Below are positions 39,486 to 49,700 of a stretch of 64,000 nucleotides of DNA, piece by piece (the stretch's first letter is position 1; every line of letters begins with the position of its first letter). Location of the stretch: NCBI GenBank assembly GCA_016705695.1, contig JADJLA010000001.1, forward strand, positions 124,001 through 188,000, written 5' to 3'. A program made the position numbers and the translations under genes. Below the pieces are notes generated by a model. The model made no database searches. It was given only the letters and a program-made list of their open reading frames with translations, and had not been told where the DNA came from. This DNA is from Sphingobacteriaceae bacterium. GTDB lineage: Bacteria > Bacteroidota > Bacteroidia > B-17B0 > Aurantibacillaceae.

Positions 39486-39546
39486 ATTTTTAGTAAAACT
39501 TAACTAAAGGAATAAATACGTTCAAGGAAAATTGATGTAACTTAAA

Positions 39547-41346
39547 GTGATGAATTTTGCAAGCAAAATAAAAGTAATTATAGTACTAGCACTTAGTACT
39601 CTGTTTTGCTTTGATGTGAGCGCGCAAAAATTCTACGCACAAGTAAATGCTAAGGTTGTTCAAGTTGGACAAATGTTCGAGTGCGCTTTTATAATGAGTG
39701 CAAGCAGTTTAAGTCAGGCAGAATTTACGGCCCCAAATTTTAAAGATTTTGAAGTGGCAAGCGGGCCAAATCAAAGTTCGATAAGGCAAAATGTGAACGG
39801 TCAAGTTTCTGAATCGTTAACGCTTTCTTATTTACTGATCCCAAAGAAGGAAGGGAAGTTGGTAATTGGCGCGGCCACCATGAGTATGGGTGGAAATAAA
39901 TTAGCGTCAACACCCATTACTGTTGAAGCAACAAAAGGAACGCCACAAGCAAACCAAGTTGCTGCAGCATCAAATGGTAAACCCGACGGATCGGAAGTAT
40001 TCATTAAAACAACTTTAAGCAAAAGCAAATGTTATTTGGGCGAGCAAATAATGATCTCGCAAAAAGTATATTCACGTCATCAGATCATTGCGTTTCAAAA
40101 ATTCAGTCCGCCAACTTACGAAAGTTTTTGGTCGCAAACATTACCTTCAACTAGCGGTAACCAAACTGCCGTTGAGAATTTAGATGGCGTTAATTATTAT
40201 ACATTCGAGATCTTCAGAAACATAGCTTCGCCAAATAAAAGTGGAAAGATCAGCTTAATTCCAATTGAAGGAGAAGTTGTGATACGAAAGCAAACTAATG
40301 CAAAACCAAGAAATATATTTGAACAGTTTTTTGGAGCAAATGGTTTCGAAGACATAGCAGTAAAAGCAACAAGCAGAGTTGTAACGTTAGATGTATTAGA
40401 TCTTCCGGCAGAAGGAAGGCCTGCTAATTTTAATGGCGCTGTTGGTAATTTTACATATAAATTAGAAACTAGTAGACAGAGTTTAAAGGCGAATGATGCG
40501 TTCAATTTAAAAGTAACCATAAGTGGTAAAGGCAATATAAAGTTGATTGACGCTCCAAAATTGGATCTGCCCGAATCGTTTGAAACCTACGAACCAAAGA
40601 TGAGCGAAGGCGCAAATTCACGTACGTATGATTATTTAATTATACCAAGACAAGAAGGCGAGTATGAATTATCAAATTTGGATTTCTCGTATTTTGATCT
40701 GGATTCAAAAAAGTACGTAACCATTCCCTCGCCAAATATTACCATAAAAGTGTTAGCTCCCGATCCAAATAGTGCAGGGGCGCAAGTGTACAGTCCGCAA
40801 AACAATGTAAAAGAAACTGAGAATGATATCCGCTACATTAAAAAGGGCAATTTTAGTTTAACGCGTTCAAGTACAGAATTTTTTAATTCGAGCACACATA
40901 TTTTATTATTAACCACGCCATTTCTTGCTTTGATATTAGGTTTAATGTTTAGGAGCAATTATATCAAGAGCAATAGTGATATGGTTGCGGTAAAAGAACG
41001 TAAGGCAGTAAAGGTTGCAAAAAAGCAATTGGTAAAAGCCGATAAATTAATGCAAGCAAATAATAAGGACGAATTTTATACCGAGATCCTTATGGCTATC
41101 AATAATTACTTGAGCAATAAGTTAAATATTCCTTTAGCGGATGTGTCAAAGGAAAATGTAAAGAATACTTTAACTGCAAAAAAAGTGGCGCCGGAAAAGA
41201 TCGAGAAATTAATGAAGACCATTGAAACGAGTGAGTATGCAAAATACGCGCCGGGCGCGGTGAGCGGAAATTTAAAAGAGGTGTACGACGATACAATTAA
41301 TTTGATCACAGGAATAGAGCAGGACTTGAATATTAAAAAGGCATGA
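39547..41346 (+). CDS. batD: BatD, membrane protein
   Basis: A 599-aa protein with a signal peptide (ends about FDVSAQ), a large periplasmic beta-sandwich region (about 30-440), one membrane span (HILLLTTPFLALILGLMF, about 455) and a helical tail of ~120 residues. The family motif AQVNAKVVQVGQMFECAFIM opens the mature part, and the tail has NIPLADVSKENVKNTL. Overlaps batE by 4 bp. Confidence 0.88.
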   Translation: MMNFASKIKVIIVLALSTLFCFDVSAQKFYAQVNAKVVQVGQMFECAFIMSASSLSQAEFTAPNFKDFEVASGPNQSSIRQNVNGQVSESLTLSYLLIPKKEGKLVIGAATMSMGGNKLASTPITVEATKGTPQANQVAAASNGKPDGSEVFIKTTLSKSKCYLGEQIMISQKVYSRHQIIAFQKFSPPTYESFWSQTLPSTSGNQTAVENLDGVNYYTFEIFRNIASPNKSGKISLIPIEGEVVIRKQTNAKPRNIFEQFFGANGFEDIAVKATSRVVTLDVLDLPAEGRPANFNGAVGNFTYKLETSRQSLKANDAFNLKVTISGKGNIKLIDAPKLDLPESFETYEPKMSEGANSRTYDYLIIPRQEGEYELSNLDFSYFDLDSKKYVTIPSPNITIKVLAPDPNSAGAQVYSPQNNVKETENDIRYIKKGNFSLTRSSTEFFNSSTHILLLTTPFLALILGLMFRSNYIKSNSDMVAVKERKAVKVAKKQLVKADKLMQANNKDEFYTEILMAINNYLSNKLNIPLADVSKENVKNTLTAKKVAPEKIEKLMKTIETSEYAKYAPGAVSGNLKEVYDDTINLITGIEQDLNIKKA

Positions 41347-42092
41347 AAAAAATAATTATCATATTTATTTTTGTGTTAGGAATAGTGAACGCTTCCTTTT
41401 CAAACGATCTTATACAAAAGGCCGAGAAGGCTTACGATAATAAGAATTATAAGGAAGCCATTTCGTGTTACCAAAAATTGATCAACGAAGGAAATAAGTC
41501 GTACGAATTGTATTTTAATTTAGGGAACTCGTATTACCGTAATAAGGAATTAGGTTATGCTATTTATTATTATGAGATGGCTAGAAAATTAGATCCCAAC
41601 GATCAAGATGTTCAGATCAATTTAGGAATTGCAGCGGCCAAAACAATAGATAAGATTGATGCAAAAGAAAATTTCTTTATCAATGCCGTTCGTTCAAATG
41701 TGGTAAATGTGGTTTCAACCGATTGTTGGGCCTGGTTCAGTATTAGTTTGGCACTTGTAACGTGCGTTCTGTTTTTCGCGTTCATACATTCGGGAATTAT
41801 TATTGTGAAGCGAATTTCATTTGTGTTCTCTATTGTTGGAGCCATTGCTTTAGTTGTGGTTTATTTATTTGGCAATTCAGCTTTAAATGCAAAAAAGGAA
41901 AATAAATTCGCCATCGTACTTTTAAAAGAAGTAAAGATCACCAACGAGCCAAATGCGGGTGCTACCATGAAGTTTGCATTACACGAAGGAACCAAAGTGC
42001 GAATTGTAGAAGCCAACAGCGATTGGGTTTTAATTAAACTTGATAATGGGAATGAAGGTTGGGTGAAACAGACTGAGGTTGGGATAATTTAG
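41343..42092 (+). CDS. batE: BatE, TPR and SH3-like protein
   Basis: A 249-aa protein closing the operon. A signal peptide is followed by TPR units (AEKAYDNKNYKEAISCYQKL and YELYFNLGNSYYRN), two membrane spans (about 130-150 and 155-175), and a C-terminal SH3-like domain (KITNEPNAGATMKFALHEGTKV, NGNEGWVKQTEV) of the kind that binds cell wall or partner proteins. Confidence 0.88.
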   Translation: MKKIIIIFIFVLGIVNASFSNDLIQKAEKAYDNKNYKEAISCYQKLINEGNKSYELYFNLGNSYYRNKELGYAIYYYEMARKLDPNDQDVQINLGIAAAKTIDKIDAKENFFINAVRSNVVNVVSTDCWAWFSISLALVTCVLFFAFIHSGIIIVKRISFVFSIVGAIALVVVYLFGNSALNAKKENKFAIVLLKEVKITNEPNAGATMKFALHEGTKVRIVEANSDWVLIKLDNGNEGWVKQTEVGII

Positions 42093-42130
42093 TTTTTTCG
42101 GTAATTCAGGTCGCCACGACCGGGAGCATC

Positions 42131-42634
42131 CTAAGAAGGCCTCTTCCAGATCATCACAAAATCGTTCATCACAAAGTTGTTGCCAATATCAAAATCAGCC
42201 ACACGCTCGATCACAAAACCATTCTTGAAATAAAAATTTATGGATTTATAATTCTGGCGGTTAACGGTGAGTGTAATTTTGTTGGGCTGTAAAATAGAAA
42301 GTAATTGTTTGAAAGCTCGCGTGCCTTTTCCTTTAGCGGCACTGTTTTGGATGAGATAGAATTTATTAAGGAAATAATTTTTGTCTTCGTTGTGCGTGAT
42401 CGAAATAAATCCTTGTGGTTCGTGATTTACTAGAACAAGATAGAACATGTCCTTTTTTTGGGTCATTTGCTCTATTAAGCTCTCTTTGCTATACATTTTT
42501 TTGAGCATGTAGTCAATTTGCTCAACGGTGATGATGCTTGGGTAGTAGTCGTGCCAAATGGTACGCGCAAGGTTTTCTATCAACGCTGCGTCTGCAATAT
42601 CTGCTTTTACTAAATTAATTGTACTGTCTAACAT
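42131..42634 (-). CDS. GNAT-family N-acetyltransferase
   Basis: A 167-aa protein of the Gcn5-related fold. FYLVLVNHEPQGFISI supplies the central strands and AKGKGTRAFKQLL replaces the usual Q/RxxGxG/A acetyl-CoA loop (A-x-G-K-G-T). The C-terminus (INFYFKNGFVIERV) fits the family. The substrate is unknown. It diverges from smpB with only 18 bp between starts. Confidence 0.82.
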   Translation of the reverse strand: MLDSTINLVKADIADAALIENLARTIWHDYYPSIITVEQIDYMLKKMYSKESLIEQMTQKKDMFYLVLVNHEPQGFISITHNEDKNYFLNKFYLIQNSAAKGKGTRAFKQLLSILQPNKITLTVNRQNYKSINFYFKNGFVIERVADFDIGNNFVMNDFVMIWKRPS

Positions 42635-42640
42635 AATTAG

Positions 42641-42648
42641 TAATTTTG
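42641..42648 (+). promoter_or_regulatory. -7 box for smpB
   Basis: TAATTTTG fits TAnnTTTG but ends only 4 bp before the GTG start of smpB. Transcription would then begin at or next to the start codon, giving a leaderless message. Confidence 0.4.
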
Positions 42649-42652
42649 CCCT

Positions 42653-43108
42653 GTGCCTAAGTTAAGTAATAAGATCAATATAGAGAACCGAAGGGCCCGA
42701 TTTGACTACCAATTCATCGAACAATTTACGGCCGGAATAGTACTCCAAGGCACCGAGATCAAATCGATAAGAGAAGGAAAAGCGGGTTTGAGCGATAGTT
42801 ATTGCTATTTCAGAGGTGGAGAACTCTATATTAAGAATTTGCATATCACCGAATACTCCGAGGCCTCTTTTAAAAATCATGAACCGTTGCGCGAGCGGAA
42901 ATTATTGTTGAGTAAAACCGAATTACGAAAATTAGAGGGCAAATTGAAGGATCGGGGCTTGACAATTATTTCGGTAAGATTATTTTTAAGCGATAGAGGT
43001 TTTGCAAAAGTGGAGATTGCTTTGGCAAAAGGAAAAAAGGAATTTGATAAGCGTGAGGATATCAAAAAGAAAGATGCGGAGAGAGAGGTCGGGCGGAAGC
43101 TGAAATAA
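42653..43108 (+). CDS. smpB: SsrA-binding protein
   Basis: Binds tmRNA and delivers it to stalled ribosomes. The family start NKINIENRRARFDYQFIEQF and the block GTEIKSIREGKAGLSDSY are plain, and the basic tail KKEFDKREDIKKKDAEREVGR is the ribosome-inserting helix. A GTG start at 42653 is required because no ATG precedes the conserved block. The gene shares a very short divergent region with the GNAT gene. Confidence 0.94.
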   Translation: MPKLSNKINIENRRARFDYQFIEQFTAGIVLQGTEIKSIREGKAGLSDSYCYFRGGELYIKNLHITEYSEASFKNHEPLRERKLLLSKTELRKLEGKLKDRGLTIISVRLFLSDRGFAKVEIALAKGKKEFDKREDIKKKDAEREVGRKLK

Positions 43109-43118
43109 ATAATCACGA

Positions 43119-43183
43119 AAGTACGATTTACGAAGTTCGAGCGACGAGTCTAAACGCAGATTCGTACTTCGTCATTCGTACTT
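43119..43183. repeat. inverted repeat between convergent genes
   Basis: AAGTACGATTTACGAAGTTC (43119-43138) pairs 17 of 20 with 43164-43183, with a loop containing CTAAACGCAG. It lies between the smpB stop and the convergent zinc-ribbon gene and may end transcription from both sides, though no U-tract is clear. It shares AACGCAG with the long palindromes but not the rest of their layout. Confidence 0.5.
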
Positions 43184-43189
43184 CTAACT

Positions 43190-43570
43190 TCATTCTACTT
43201 TTTTCTCCTTAGGCTTATCGCTTTGTTTTACGATCATAATGTAATTGTTTTCTAATATACGGTAACCAAATTCATAGCAGTAAAAATAAGTAGTGCCGTT
43301 CTTAGTGTTTACTACATTGGTATAATACTTAAAGTTGAATTGCTGATCTACCAATTTTTGTCGGCTCACGTTAATATGTTCTTCACGTTTTAAGATGGCT
43401 TTTAGTGTACGACGATTTTTTCGCAGCGTATTATTAATGTTTCTTACCAGGTTGTTTCCCTCGCTGTTGATCTTATTGTTATGATTATTACGGCAATTAT
43501 CATCGCAAAACTTCTTATCGGCTCTTCCTTTTATTTCTTCGCCGCACTCAAGGCAATTATTCTTTTTCAT
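43190..43570 (-). CDS. zinc-ribbon protein
   Basis: A 126-aa cytoplasmic protein. The N-terminus has C-x2-C ... C-x3-C (CLECGEEI and KKFCDDNCRNNH), a zinc-ribbon-like motif as in DUF2116-type proteins. The rest is a basic helical region and a small beta domain (TTYFYCYEFGYRIL). Common in this phylum with unknown role; nucleic-acid binding is a guess from the zinc ribbon and basic charge. Confidence 0.7.
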   Translation of the reverse strand: MKKNNCLECGEEIKGRADKKFCDDNCRNNHNNKINSEGNNLVRNINNTLRKNRRTLKAILKREEHINVSRQKLVDQQFNFKYYTNVVNTKNGTTYFYCYEFGYRILENNYIMIVKQSDKPKEKKVE

Positions 43571-43635
43571 TGGTATAAAATTAAAATGTTTTTTTGATTT
43601 TAGTAAAAATTAATTAGTTCAGGTAGTTTGATTAT

Positions 43636-44014
43636 TTGGGCGTGCCGGCGAGGCTCACCCCACATACGCTGGAAGTTCGCTCGCCGTCGGGCTTTCGCCA
43701 CTCGCTCTTTCTTATTTGCACATTTTCTTAAAAATTTAATGTGGGTTGGCAAATAATAAAGGAGCTCAAACAATGGCTCAATCCCTCACGCGTCGTCGTA
43801 AAAGGAGGCAGCTGTCTCTCTTTACCGCCTGCGTGAGCGATTGAAGCGGAAAGCCCTGCTTAGGACTTTGCGAATGTTTGTTGGGCGAGGAGGCGACCGA
43901 AGGAAGCCACCGGAGCCCTACAAACATAGCAAAGGACAAGCAGGCTTGTAGCGAAAAGCGCGACGGCGAGCGAACTTCCAGCGTTTATCTGGTGAGCCTC
44001 GCCGGCACGCCCAA
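43636..44014. mobile_element. 379-bp element with ~54-bp terminal inverted repeats
   Basis: The 461-bp gap between genes is mostly this GC-richer element. The outer arms (24 bp, starting TTGGGCGTGCCGGCG; 43636-43659 and 43991-44014) are exact inverses. After 6 mismatched bases a second exact 24-bp arm pair follows (43666-43689 and 43961-43984). Inside is a further hairpin, CAATCCCTCACGC against GCGTGAGCGATTG (one mismatch). No coding frame is evident. It looks like a MITE-like or structured repeat; the motifs GCGATTGAAGCGGAAAGCCC and CGGGCTTTCGCCACTCGCT recall repeats seen in Bacteroidota intergenic regions (memory, unchecked). Confidence 0.65.
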
Positions 44015-44030
44015 TATATTAGATCTTAAA

Positions 44031-44921
44031 TCAACCAGCTTTTGTTTGATGTAAGCGAGCTTTAATAAGTGGATTTAAAAACACCGCGAATAAAATAATA
44101 AGTACACCAATATAAAAGCTAGGAGTAAGCTCTAAATTCTCTTCGTAAAAAAGTATGGCCCAAATAATGCCGTAAACAGTTTCGAGATTAACGGTAAGTA
44201 TTTGTGTGTACGGACTAATATATTTATTCAAATTTACCGAAGCAATAAAGGGGAAAACGGTACAAACCAGAGAGAGAATAGTTAGGCCTAAGATCGATCG
44301 ATTATCCAACGCAAAAAAGTGCACATCAAATTTTTGAGTGCCTAAAAGATAAAAGCTAAGTGCAATAAAAGCGGCAAGCAATTCGTAAAAGGAGATCACG
44401 GCCGCTTCTGTTTTTTTGATCATGAGTCCATTAATAACGCCAAAAATGGCAGCGGTAAATGCAGCAATTACACCAAGTAAGATCCCAAGTCGGTAAGTGG
44501 TTTCTATCGTAAAAATAAAACCTATGCCCGCAATGATTATTAAACCAATTATAACTTCATACAAGCGAACTCTTCTTTTGAACAGAATAGGCTCAACAAT
44601 AGAACTAAAAAGAGTTCCTGTGCTAAAAGCCACCATGGTAACCGACACATTAGAAACTTTAATTGCGCCGTAAAAACAAAGCCAGTGTATGGCAATGATC
44701 ACTCCGGTTCCTGCCAATTGTAGAATTGTTTTTTTATCAATGATATAATTGATCCTTGCCATTTGAATGTACAAGAACATCACAGTAACGGTTGCTGAAA
44801 TTCTCCACCAAACTAATTGATAGGCATCGGCTGTGATGAAGCGACCAAGAATTGGCGAAAAGCCCCAAATAAAAACAATGAAATGGAGCAGTAAATAATG
44901 TTTATTTATACCTTTGAACAT
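44031..44921 (-). CDS. EamA/DMT-family permease
   Basis: A 296-aa inner-membrane protein of ten predicted spans in two EamA repeats (first spans LLLHFIVFIWGFSPILGRF onward; last IGVLIILFAVFL). Transporters of this family export or import small metabolites; the substrate cannot be told. Divergent from the cysteine desulfurase, with overlapping promoter boxes (44907-44939). Confidence 0.88.
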   Translation of the reverse strand: MFKGINKHYLLLHFIVFIWGFSPILGRFITADAYQLVWWRISATVTVMFLYIQMARINYIIDKKTILQLAGTGVIIAIHWLCFYGAIKVSNVSVTMVAFSTGTLFSSIVEPILFKRRVRLYEVIIGLIIIAGIGFIFTIETTYRLGILLGVIAAFTAAIFGVINGLMIKKTEAAVISFYELLAAFIALSFYLLGTQKFDVHFFALDNRSILGLTILSLVCTVFPFIASVNLNKYISPYTQILTVNLETVYGIIWAILFYEENLELTPSFYIGVLIILFAVFLNPLIKARLHQTKAG

Positions 44922-44939
44922 CTAGCTTGCAAAGGTATA
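44907..44939. promoter_or_regulatory. face-to-face -7 boxes in a palindrome
   Basis: TATACCTTTG (44907-44916) and its exact inverse CAAAGGTATA (44930-44939) are 13 bp apart. Each contains TACCTTTG, a TAnnTTTG box: the left one points toward the cysteine desulfurase (start 44948), the right one toward the permease (start 44921). The left box lies over the permease start codon, so transcription from one would clash with the other. Confidence 0.55.
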
Positions 44940-44947
44940 GTATTAAC

Positions 44948-46069
44948 ATGAAGCTGAACACCATTTATTTTGATAATAATGCAACAACACGTGTTGATGA
45001 CGAAGTTGTAGAAGCGATGCTGCCTTTTTTTACCGAGAATTACGGGAATGCTTCGAGTAAATTACACGCGTTTGGTTGGCAAGCAGAGGCTGCAGTGGAT
45101 AAGGCAAAAGAACAAGTAGCTTCTTTAATTAATTGCGAGCCGGGCGAATTGATATTTACATCGGGCGCAACAGAATCTATAAATCTGGCGATCAAAGGAA
45201 TTTGCGAAGCGTACAAAACTAAGGGCGATCATATTATTACGGTTACAACCGAACACAAAGCTGTTTTGGATGTGTGTGCACATTTAGAAAAGCAAGGCGC
45301 AAGTGTTACATATTTAAATGTAGACAAAGAAGGTGTTGTTGATATAGAAGAATTACAAAATGCCATTACAGATAAAACAATTTTAATTTGTGTGATGGCT
45401 GCCAACAATGAAACGGGTGTGTTGCAGGATATTGAAAAAATAGGGCAGATTTGTTCACAGAGAAAGATCATTTTTTTTACAGATGCAACTCAATACGTTG
45501 GAAAAATGCGATGCGATGTGATAGAACAGAGTATTCATTGCATGGCATTTAGCGCGCATAAATTTCACGGACCAAAAGGAGTAGGGGCACTGTATATAAG
45601 AAGAAAAGATCCGAGAGTAAATGTATTGGCGCAAATGCATGGAGGTTCGCATCAAACTAATTTGCGTTCGGGAACATTGAATGTGGCCGGAATTGTAGGA
45701 ATGGCAAAGGCTTGCGAAATTGCACAACGCGATTATTGGCAAATGAACGAACACATTTCAAAAATAAAGAACCATTTTGAGCATCAATTATTGGATATAG
45801 AAGGACTCTCTATAAATGGTACAACGCGAAATAGGCTGTATAATACTTCCAATATAAAATTTCCGCAACAGCTAAATTTGAAGGAACTTTTAAATCAATT
45901 TGCCTTTTCGAGTGGTTCTGCATGTACCTCATTTGAGGCTAGCCCATCTCATGTTTTAAAGGGTATGGGTTTAAATGATGAGGAGGTCAAAAATTCCTAC
46001 CGTTTCAGTTTTTCAAAGCACAATACTTTGGAGGAGATCAATGCCTTCCTCAAAAAAGTGACAAAATAA
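44948..46069 (+). CDS. cysteine desulfurase (IscS/NifS family)
   Basis: Removes sulfur from cysteine for iron-sulfur clusters or tRNA thiolation. YFDNNATTRVDDEV opens the family, His204-Lys205 in SAHKFHGPKG binds PLP, and Cys326 in SGSACTS is the active-site cysteine, on a short loop typical of one subgroup. Length is 373 aa from the ATG at 44948, preferred to the in-frame ATG at 44927. No isc or suf genes are adjacent. Confidence 0.92.
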   Translation: MKLNTIYFDNNATTRVDDEVVEAMLPFFTENYGNASSKLHAFGWQAEAAVDKAKEQVASLINCEPGELIFTSGATESINLAIKGICEAYKTKGDHIITVTTEHKAVLDVCAHLEKQGASVTYLNVDKEGVVDIEELQNAITDKTILICVMAANNETGVLQDIEKIGQICSQRKIIFFTDATQYVGKMRCDVIEQSIHCMAFSAHKFHGPKGVGALYIRRKDPRVNVLAQMHGGSHQTNLRSGTLNVAGIVGMAKACEIAQRDYWQMNEHISKIKNHFEHQLLDIEGLSINGTTRNRLYNTSNIKFPQQLNLKELLNQFAFSSGSACTSFEASPSHVLKGMGLNDEEVKNSYRFSFSKHNTLEEINAFLKKVTK

Positions 46070-46187
46070 CGGGCTTACCTAAATTAAATTTAAATTACTG
46101 TAAAACAAAAAGATAGTGTTTAACATTTGAACTAGGTCACTATACTAAAACGTTTTAAATAACTTTTCTATGTTACTAAAATGGCTT

Positions 46188-46246
46188 AAAATGAGCATTT
46201 CACTCAGTCGTCTAAAGTTTAGACCCTTGAAAACTTTTGAGTGAAA
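46188..46246. promoter_or_regulatory. candidate control region of adhesin copy 1
   Basis: Between the desulfurase and the first array gene lie AAAATGAGC (46188-46196), a 9-bp inverted repeat TTTCACTCA / TGAGTGAAA (46198-46206, 46238-46246) and inside it the perfect 15-nt palindrome GTCTAAAGTTTAGAC (46210-46224). The GAGTG element resembles sites before copies 2, 4 and 5. Confidence 0.45.
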
Positions 46247-46293
46247 CTCACTTTTAAAAGATTGAAAAACTAAGCTAAACCCCTCTCTTACTG

Positions 46294-46301
46294 TATCTTT
46301 G
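46294..46301 (+). promoter_or_regulatory. -7 box of the copy-1 operon
   Basis: TATCTTTG fits TAnnTTTG and ends 19 bp before the ATG at 46321. Confidence 0.5.
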
Positions 46302-46320
46302 TATTATAAAATCATCCAAA

Positions 46321-46716
46321 ATGAAAACAAATACCAAATTCTTATTTCTGATTCTGATGATGGGAATGTCACTTTTAAGCTTCTCACAGGACTTTAGTAA
46401 AATAAAATTAGATCCTGAGAAGGTTAAAAAGTTCGAAATATTTTTGATAGCTAGTCATGGTAATGATATTCCGAGCTTTCAACAGTGGAAAGAATCAAAT
46501 AAATACGACTATGTTAAACAAATGTGGTATTTCTCAGAATCATTTTACATTAAGCGTAATGTAAAAGCTGAAGGAATTTCAATGGATGAAACTGGTTTAG
46601 ATATTAGCCGTTTTGAAAAGAACAGAAAGGCTACAGAAGAAGCGATCGTTGAGGTGCCGGGATACAAAGATGTAATTGTTCTATTACCTGCTGATAAATT
46701 ATTCTATAAACCGTAA
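46321..46716 (+). CDS. small exported protein paired with adhesin copy 1
   Basis: A 131-aa protein with a signal peptide (MKTNTKFLFLILMMGMSLLSFSQ), then a helical charged domain (LDPEKVKKFEIFLIASHG, PSFQQWKESNKYDYVKQM). No Cys and no sorting domain. It ends 20 bp before copy 1 and shares its promoter. Copy 3 has a gene in the same place (54105) of similar size but without clear sequence likeness. It may be a chaperone, subunit or unrelated exported protein. Confidence 0.6.
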   Translation: MKTNTKFLFLILMMGMSLLSFSQDFSKIKLDPEKVKKFEIFLIASHGNDIPSFQQWKESNKYDYVKQMWYFSESFYIKRNVKAEGISMDETGLDISRFEKNRKATEEAIVEVPGYKDVIVLLPADKLFYKP

Positions 46717-46736
46717 TTATTTTTAAAGTTATAAAG

Positions 46737-49700
46737 ATGAAAAATATATTAAGTAAAATAAGTTTTTTGGTTCTTGTTGGATTGATTCTGACAAATACAA
46801 AAACACATGCACAGGCGCTTGTAGGCCCTGCGCCATTTTGTATGCCAACGTATTGGAATCAACCATGTAATCAGGCGGGTCCTTCAAACGCTCCTGGTAA
46901 CTGGATCAATGACTTCATTAACAGTTTTAATACAACTGGTGCAACAGGTAACATTACGAACAACAACTCAGGTTGTAATTCGCAAAACTTCCCTAACATT
47001 GGTTCAAGGAATTATTTTTTCCATGGCTGTCAACATTATTTAGTTACAAGCCCGGGTCAGAATGTTACTTGTAATTTTCAATCAGGTAACACATTCCCTC
47101 AAGGTTTTGCTGTGTTCATTGATTGGAACAGTGACGGTATATTTCAAGTGCCTGGAGAACGTGTTGTTACTACAGCTGTTCCTCCTGCTGCAACTTTTAT
47201 TTCAGGTAACTTTACTACACCAGCGGCTCAAGCAAATGGTACTTACCGTATGAGGGTAAGATGTGTGTATTGGACACCTGGTACTAGTATCGACCCTTGT
47301 AATTTAGCTGGTTACGGTGAAACTGAAGATTATAACATATATGTGGGTATCACGCCTCCGGGTGTTATGACAGGTACGGCGGTAAGTAACTCACCTCTTT
47401 GTAACGGTTCACAATTAAACTTAGGTATTAATACGTCTGCTTCTCCTACTACTGCTTTAAGCTATACTTGGAGCGGCCCGGGTGCATATTCAGTTATCAT
47501 TCCTACAACAACTACTGGTGGTGCTACAAACATCGCTGTTGCTCAACCAACTAATAGTGGTGTTTATTCAGTTACTGTTTCGGCAGGTTCTTGTCCAATT
47601 GTTAGTCAGGTAACTGTAAATGTTTATCCAACACCAACCATTACAGCTTTAGCAAATAACGGTCCGGTTTGTCAAGGAAGTTCTTTAACTATTAATGCTG
47701 CTGCAAACGTTAGTGCAACTACTACTTATTCATGGACTGGTCCGAATGCATTTACGGCAAATACATTAAGTAATACAATTAATAACGTTATGCCGGCTGC
47801 AACCGGTTTCTACAGTTTAACTGTAACCAACGCGTATCTTGCGCCAACGTATCAGCAAACACTTACATGTTCTGCAACAGCTCAAATGAGCGCTGCGGTT
47901 GTACCCGTTGCTCCATTAGTTGTTACACCATTCTTCACTCTTTGCCAAAACTCTAATTTGCCATTAACTGCAGCTGCAGTTGGTGCAACATCTTATAGTT
48001 GGGCAAGTTCTACTGTACCACAATTTACTTCAACTTTACAAAATCCACAGATCAACAACGTAGCACCAATTAATTCGGGCGACTATTCTGTAACTGCATA
48101 TTATGTTAGTCCAAGCACAACTTTAGTTTGTACTTCAACTGCGGTTACTAATGTGTCTGTTGTTCCGCGTAATCCGGTAACAGCATTTAGTTCAGCTAAT
48201 GTTTGTCAATTTACTACAGGTACGTTCTCAGCAAGCGCTCTTGGTGCTTCAGGTTACGAATGGTTTGGACCAAACGGATTTAATTCAACTAACCAAGTTA
48301 ACACCATCACTAACATTCAACCAGTATCAGGCGGTAACTATTCAGTGAATGCAATTTTCACCATAGGATCAGTGAGTTGTTCAACTACAAGTTATATTCC
48401 TTTAAATGTTATTCCGGTACCAAGTGTAGCAGTTATCCAAAGCATCACAGTGTGTGAGCGCCAAGGAGCAACATTTGCTGCAAATGCACCAAATGCAATA
48501 AGCTATATGTGGTCAGGTCCAAATAGCTTTACAATGAATTCACCAAATCCGATCTTTGCAAACTTAACGCCAAGCATGAGCGGAATGTATACGGTTACAG
48601 CGAGCTTTAGTAATGGCAACCTAACATGTTATAATAGCAACCAAACAAATTTATTGGTTAAGCCTATCATACCATTTAATCTGGGATCGGATAAACTATT
48701 ATGTTCAAACTCAGATCTATTTTTAAATGGTCCTGCAGGAGCAACTCAATACAACTGGTGGGGAAGTACAAGTTATACATCCAATACCCAGAGCATGTTT
48801 GTTCCGGCCTTAGGTCCACAAAATAGCGGCATCTATGTATTAGAAGTAGACTTGAACGGCTGTAAAACATACGACTCAGTAAGAGTGGATGTATTAACTC
48901 CGATCATTTATACATTAACACCAAGCAATAGAACTATCTGTAGAGGCGAGGATGTAAGTTTTGTAGTAGGCGCAGCACAAGGAAGCGAGAACTATGCTTA
49001 TACATGGAACCCTGCCATTTATATCACAGGCCCAACAGGAAGCTTGCAAGCAGGTCAGCCATTAGGCACAACGGTTTATAATATTTCTGCTTACGATATT
49101 GCTTGTCCTAATTACGTTATCCAAACAAGCTTTACATTAACGGTAAATCAGCCTCCGCAACCAAACGTTGTTATTTCTAAGAACAATGTTTGTGAGCCTT
49201 TATGTATGATCATGAATAGCCATGTACAAGGTAAAGCAACAAGCGTTACTTATGATTTTGGTAATGGAAATGTTGTAGAAGGAGATAGCGTTAATGTGTG
49301 CTTGAATGCAGGTACTCATTACATGAAGATCATCACTACAGGTACTAATGGTTGTCAAGGAACTTTTGATTACACATCTACACCTATAACTGTGTTCCCT
49401 AAACCGGGTGGAGATTTCAGTTGGACCCCTGAAACACCTAACACTTCAAATAATTTAGTAACATTTGTGCCAACTACTAAAAATGGTAAAACAATAACTT
49501 ACGATTGGCAGTTCACTAATAGTACTAACATAGGTGGAGTTGACACTTGAACTAGCAAGAGTCCAAGTAACACTTACGATAACAATGGTAAGTTCCCTGT
49601 GATGATGATCGTAAAAAATGAATTTGGTTGTACTGATGAAATTTTCAAAGTGATCGAGATCGAAGAAGACGTGAATGTGTTTATTCCTAATACCTTTACT

